The notes under the pieces are model-generated. The model saw only the letters and a program-made list of their open reading frames with translations. It searched no databases and was not told where the DNA came from. Of a DNA stretch of 64,000 nt, positions 59,425 through 64,000 are shown one piece after another. The stretch covers positions 2,480,001 through 2,544,000 of the forward strand of contig NC_068563.1 in assembly GCF_022201045.2 (NCBI RefSeq). The letters are read 5' to 3'. Origin of the DNA: Citrus sinensis. Taxonomy: Eukaryota; Streptophyta; Magnoliopsida; Sapindales; Rutaceae. Positions within the stretch are counted from its first letter, which is position 1; each line of letters starts with the position of its first letter. The translations under genes were made by a program, and so were the position numbers.

Positions 59425-61440
59425 TTCATATGAAGGGTTTTTAAAGGCCTGAAATTAAATGAGTATACACGCGTGTTTTCTGGAAATATAAGCAGTGGAG
59501 CCCAAATATAGAAACGCGTCTTTCGGAGCATTTATTAAAAGTAGAAATTAGTCACTCATTCATGAGGAAAAATCTTAGTTTAGACTTTGCATTTAGGACT
59601 TTCTCCTAGAATTATTTTCAAAATCTCTCCAATTTCTTCCCCTTAAAATTTTGTTGTTCGAGGATGAAATTGTGTGAACGCAAAGTTATCAAAATTCAAA
59701 TCATTGTTTAGTTTTTTTTTATGCATCTTATTAGATTGTACTTTTATTTTTATTTTTTATCAAAAGATAATTAATAAAGAGAGTGGATAAAGTCGATATT
59801 AATTTTTTAACCTATTACCTTTCGAGAATTTGAACTCTACCCACCACTCGTCAAGCCTCAGGGGCCAAATTGCATATCTTCTTAATAAACATGCCAGGTC
59901 TCTAATTAACTTAATTGCTTCGTGTTGTTGTAAAATAATATTGTCGAATCTTTATTTATAAAGTGAAAGATGACAAATGGAATTCGGCACCTTGCACTCA
60001 AACTGTGATAGCGAGACTTTAATGATCCATATCCCAAAGTTTAATTGTAGAATTCACTGGCTCTTCACCATTTTTCCAATTAAATCAATCAGCCAGTCTG
60101 TCTTTATGGCAAACAGTTGGGAGTATTTTAGGCAGCCAACTGCATTTGAAATTTCAACAATATATAGAGCGTTGAAAAACTAACACGTCCTTTTCCATTC
60201 GCTCAAGTAGTTTTCAATGAGCAGAGATATTTTCAGTTTCCAACAAGGGGTTATTACATATATATCCCCGAAGTTTAGCGTAGATACATATTAATTTAGA
60301 CTCTTTTAACTGTGACAGGTATCACCTAAACACATGCCCCTTCTAATTTAAAAAGTTTTAGAACTATGCTTTGTGAATATCATACTTGTGGAGAAATTTT
60401 ATAGTATATCAAAAGTACTACACTTAATTAATATATGTATGTCATGTGTACATTTATTTTAAAGAATCACTATATAATTGACAGTTATATTTAATTAAAA
60501 CATTTTATTATCTTTATTAACTTGTCTAATTTTTATTCTTATCAAGTGATGTTAATTACAAACACCTGATTTATTTTAGTCAGCGGCTGTGGCATTGAAT
60601 ACATCCATGTTGCTTTAATCTATACGAAATTCAGAGACGATTAAAGAAGTTAAGAACAAAAAATGACACTTTCCCAAGCTGATGCATCCAAATCGCCCTT
60701 ACAAATTCGATCATGATTTAAAGCATATGTTTAAATGGGGACAAATTAAAGTATAATAAAGAAATGCCACTTTATACAAGTCTTAGAGAAATATTCAATT
60801 CATGCGATATCGTTTTGAGGGTAAGTTACGTTTACGGATTTCTATATGTATAAGACACCAATTCATGTACAAATATGGCTCATGGTATGCTACTTTCTCA
60901 TCTTATAATCTCAAAATAAAGTGGCCAACATAAATGTGACGGGGTGCTAAGGACATAATTAACCTTACATCGGCAAACAACAATCCTTGGCCTAAGGCAA
61001 CCCTCTAACTCATGACCCATCGTCTCAATATGAAGTAGGCACATTATTTTCAACTGTGAATAAGCTTGGATCATATATTTGCTTGTACTGTGAATATGTG
61101 TGCCCGCAAACTTCGTTGGCATAAGCGCAACAATCGTCGTTTATGTCGTATGGGGGCGAAAAATGAAGAATAATTTGTCAGAAAGCCATTGTATGCTAGA
61201 CTAGCATTGCACTCGTATAGTCCTTTTAGTTTTCTGACCGAATGGTAGTCCGAAATGAGAGATTGTCCATTTTCTCATTTTGAAACTAATATATAGTACT
61301 TATTCTCATACTCATTTTATAAGATTCCAAAAACCTCTTTGGCATAAAAAAATTTAAAGCAAAAGAGAAATAAATATAAATGAATCATTTGCTTGATAAT
61401 TTATTTAGGGAATATAGAATATATATTTATTATAAGAAAA
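59425..61440. other. Intergenic
   Basis: Promoter side of the receptor kinase and about 1.9 kb of AT-rich DNA. The block at 60245-60345 (CCCCGAAGTTTAGC, then CACATGCCCCTTCT) resembles transposon-end sequence. No supported gene; open frames at 59977-60183 (plus) and 60898-61122 (minus) look like chance. Confidence 0.4.
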
Positions 61441-61600
61441 ATATTTAAAAAATAATAAAAAGTACAAGTCCGCCTATGTCGGTAGCAGATGTAGCCACGG
61501 TTCCTCAATATGTTGTTATTGCAGATAATCGGCCCCGGGTTCTTGTTGATCAACCTTCTTTTTTCCTGGGGCAATCTTCTAGTTTGGCTCAAGAGCTTGT

Positions 61601-61696
61601 TTCTAGGTTTGTCCTATGAGGCCTGGTGTTACTGTAGGTGCATCGGCAATCTTCTAGGTTCGTCCTCTGAGGCCTGGTGTTACTGTAGGTGCATCT
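61601..61696. repeat. 51-bp tandem duplication
   Basis: Units begin at 61601 and 61652 (TTCTAGGTT.GTCCT.TGAGG, then CTGGTGTTACTGTAGGTGCA), with two substitutions in the 45 nt compared. The period, 17 codons, keeps the frame. Confidence 0.88.
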
Positions 61697-62043
61697 CTGG
61701 ACGCTAGAATCTCTATTTCTAATGCTTGGAACGATGAAATGGACTTAGCTGGCCAAATTCATACTAATTCTTATTGTACTAATGATCTTGTTGCCAATGA
61801 TATTGCCATTCCTCTTCAGTTTGATCTAGTTGTTGAATTGTGGATCATGGTGATTCTTCTCTGTGGAGCCCAGTTGATACAACTACTAGTGGTAATGATA
61901 TAATTTTGGATGATTCAAATGCTCAGAGAGTATCTACAGGCCTCTACTTTGTTTTCGATTTGTGATGGATGATATATTGCACAATGATTATGGGTTTCAA
62001 TTCCTACTCTACAGAGTTCCTTATCTTTTTGATAAGGATGTTA

Positions 62044-62413
62044 GAGCATCACCAAAAGCCTATTCAAATAAGATTTTATTACTTATTTGAAGAGCCACAT
62101 CAATATTTAAAGATCCAAAAGACACTTCAATTAAAATTATTCAAATAATAAATGATTCTCTCTCTTCAAATTTGGAGAGTTGATTTCTCCTTCTTCAATT
62201 TATATGTTATTACTTTTCATTGGAGAAAGAGAGAGAAGTGCTTTAATTGACTTTTACTTTTAAAAAATAATTATTTGATTAAAATAATATTAATTTATTT
62301 CTATTTGAAGAGTCTTTTGAAGAATATCATATTTTTTCACCCTTCTATTTGCCACATAGGTAAGCAAATAGATATTTGAAGAGTAAATTTTATAAAAGCT
62401 TTTGGAGATGCTC
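62044..62413. mobile_element. Tourist-like (PIF/Harbinger) MITE
   Basis: A 370-bp non-coding element with terminal inverted repeats GAGCATC[A/T]CCAAAAGC (15 of 16 matching), flanked on both sides by the trinucleotide TTA (62041-62043 and 62414-62416), the target preference of PIF/Harbinger elements. Moved by a transposase supplied elsewhere in the genome. Confidence 0.9.
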
Positions 62414-62798
62414 TTAGTTATCAAGGGAATGTTGTGGCTCATGAACACTTTTTTTTTTAGCCTGAGAGTACTTGAGCCATGATCTTAGCCTCGACTTTAG
62501 TGTTGCTAGCCCATATGCCTCTGGTTCAAAGAAGGGCTTCAAATTAGTCAATAGATATAAGTATCGTAAATGGCACTTTCGGCGTTAAGCTCACCTTTAT
62601 GGTTTCATTTATTAAGCTTTGCCTAAGGTATTCTCCTGTTTATTATTTATTTCTTTTATTTCTTTTTACTTTTTTTTTTTGGCTTGGAGATTCTGATCTA
62701 TGTCCCTCTCCAAATGCTTTATTTTTATTTTTAATTTTAATCTATGGAGAAGTTGTAAGAGAGATTGTAACATCTTTCAAGTTTTTTGGTTTGATATT

Positions 62799-63095
62799 CT
62801 GGACGAAAACGGTTTGTCGTTTCTTGAGCAAACGGCTAACCGTTTAAGTCCAGAGAGCATGTTTGCTGTTCTGGATAAAACGGCTCACTGTTATTGAGAA
62901 AACGGCTAACCGTTTAACTCCAGAGAACATGTTTTATGTTCTAGAGAAAACGGCTCACCGTTATTGAGAAAACGGCTAACCATTTATTTACAGAGAGCAA
63001 CGTATTTGACATTCTGGAATAAAACGACTTACCGTTTATTGAGAAAACGGCTAACCGTTTATTTCCAGAAAGGCGTCAATTAGAAAAACGGTTAG
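62799..63095. repeat. Tandem array of about 70-bp units with AACGG palindromes
   Basis: About four units (starts near 62799, 62871, 62941 and 63014). Each carries two imperfect palindromes of the type AAACGGCTAACCGTTT, eight in all, plus a half-site at 63085-63095. The palindrome places AACGGYYA in both orientations, the core of the mitosis-specific activator element bound by three-repeat MYB (MYB3R) proteins; AACGG/CCGTT is also a general MYB target. It lies 0.4-0.7 kb upstream of the copia gag start, where the 5' LTR promoter is expected. Confidence 0.85.
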
Positions 63096-63484
63096 CAAGA
63101 ATGAAAATTTCAATTGATAATCGATACAAATTTAAACAAAAAGAGTGTCTTCGAAGAAGTACCATTTCTAATGGTTGTATTCTTTCAAATAAATATCTTA
63201 TTCATTAAAGAAATACACACAATTAGATTGATAATCAGATTTTGACAGGTTTCATATATGTTCTGGAAATACAATCTTATTTGTTAGAGGTTGTATTTAG
63301 GATTTGTTATATCTTAGGGGTAATTTACCATTAAAACTCTATAGCAAACCAAGATTGGTGAGGGCAAATAAAACCTTAAAGGAAAGTGTGCAAACACGTC
63401 TCAAATCCTACGAAACTTTCTTTGTTCTTTGCCTCCATATTCTTATTATTCTCTAACAATCTTTAAGGTTTTATTTTGATGTAA

Positions 63485-64000
63485 ATGGAGGCTGAGAAGA
63501 GTTTGACGTCATTTCTTAATCCTAGTGTCCATCTCGATCGTTTTGATGGAACTAATTTCACTCGTTGGAAGGAAAAATTGTTCTTTCTCCTTACTGTTCT
63601 TAAAGTGGCATATGTTCTTGATCCGAAATTGGAACCATTTCCAGAACCAAGAGAAGATGATACCAAAGTTGTTAAGGCTGCAAGGAAACGTCGTGAAGAT
63701 AATGAATTGATATGCCGGGGTCACATACTCAATACGCTTTCTGACAGGTTATATGATCTCTATAATTCTATGACTTCTCCGGTGGAAATTTGGAATGCTC
63801 TTGAGTACAAATACAAAACGGAGAAAGAAGGTACTGACAAATTTCTTGTATCTAAATATTTTGAATTTATTATGGTTGACACAAAATCCATTCTTGATCA
63901 AATACATGAGTTACAAATTATTGTTGCTAAGCTTCGAGAGTTAAAAGTTGAAATTTCTGAATCATTTCAAGTTGGGGCTATTATTGCTAAATTGCCTCAA
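63485..64000 (+). CDS. Ty1/copia retrotransposon gag (UBN2-type), 5' part
   Basis: Open from ATG 63485, with an in-frame TAA immediately before it, to the last base of the window (172 codons, no stop). The start is MEAEKSLTSFLNPSVHLDRF, followed by DGTNFTRWKEKLFFLLTVLK and AYVLDPK, then LSDRLYDLYNSMTSPVEIWN, the usual beginning of copia gag polyproteins in plants. Zinc knuckle, protease, integrase and reverse transcriptase would lie beyond the window. No frame break so far, which hints at a young copy. The 5' LTR limits and the primer binding site could not be defined; the standard initiator-tRNA-Met site TGGTATCAGAGC is absent between 63100 and 63485. Confidence 0.9.
   Translation, partial: MEAEKSLTSFLNPSVHLDRFDGTNFTRWKEKLFFLLTVLKVAYVLDPKLEPFPEPREDDTKVVKAARKRREDNELICRGHILNTLSDRLYDLYNSMTSPVEIWNALEYKYKTEKEGTDKFLVSKYFEFIMVDTKSILDQIHELQIIVAKLRELKVEISESFQVGAIIAKLPQ

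Larger units (their letters stand above)
61470..62600 (+). pseudogene. Degenerate retroelement-like coding remnant
   Basis: Protein-like stretches continue over 1.1 kb but switch frame: MSVADVATVPQYVVIADNRP at about 61480, then RPGVTVGASLDARISISNAW at about 61670, and a basic C-terminal piece (KKGFKLVNRYKYRKWHFRR then stop) ending at about 62587. Style and the basic tail recall the linker and C-terminus of LINE ORF1 proteins, but no domain is identifiable. A 51-bp tandem duplication and a MITE (62044-62413) interrupt it. Confidence 0.35.

Noticed and set aside
62780..63100. CRISPR-like repeat array
   Set aside because: The units are imperfect tandem repeats without unique spacers, in eukaryotic DNA next to a retrotransposon gag.
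1..64000. tRNA, rRNA or known snoRNA genes
   Set aside because: No cloverleaf with intact A/B boxes and no rRNA-like stretch was seen. The 36-nt repeat at 3826/4840 has a GATGA but no proper C/D box pair.

Overview
This is AT-rich nuclear DNA from a flowering plant, most likely a eudicot. The evidence is many GT-AG introns, plant-only families (phytocyanin, FBA-type F-box proteins, a PIP-like peptide, a subfamily XII-like LRR kinase, RTF1/VIP5, REV1) and typical plant transposons (L1-type LINE with RNase H, BED/hAT, Ty1/copia, Tourist-like MITE). The family mix would suit Citrus or another Sapindales species, but nothing here proves the species.

Layout. 0-15.2 kb: two intact F-box genes (1567-2889 and 13617-14957, minus), an F-box relic at 6.1-6.3 kb and the intact RTF1/VIP5 gene (7384-9315, minus, with a 1.1 kb intron in its 5' UTR). 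16.2-18.4 kb: a dead hAT transposase. 19.5-34.0 kb: a second F-box group interleaved with phytocyanin genes. It holds an F-box pseudogene, an intact phytocyanin (22550-23417), an intact F-box gene (24051-25289), and a decayed second copy of the phytocyanin/F-box pair. A 5.9 kb LINE (26950-32894) flanked by a 16-bp target duplication sits in the promoter of that second copy. 35.9-44.4 kb: a complete 23-exon gene for the translesion polymerase REV1 (1120 codons, all junctions in frame). 44.5-48.9 kb: no gene seen, with one possible non-autonomous hAT. 48.9-55.6 kb: a tandem duplication carrying two small secreted-peptide genes with the PIP signature SGPSxxGRGH, plus a long hairpin at 55.2-55.4 kb. 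56.2-59.4 kb: a two-exon, 22-LRR, non-RD receptor kinase. 61-64 kb: retroelement debris, a Tourist-like MITE with TTA target duplications, an array of AACGG palindromes, and the gag start of a copia element that runs off the window.

Housekeeping genes (RTF1 in Pol II elongation and histone modification, REV1 in damage tolerance) stand as single intact copies. Around them lie fast-evolving families in birth-and-death turnover. The right part looks like an immunity neighbourhood, with danger-peptide-like genes next to an EFR/Xa21-type receptor kinase; any functional link between them is inference.

The points most worth a second look are the PIP-like pair with equally spaced W-boxes, the hairpin between that pair and the receptor, the AACGG array ahead of the copia gag, and the chimeric phytocyanin/F-box copy whose promoter was split by the LINE.
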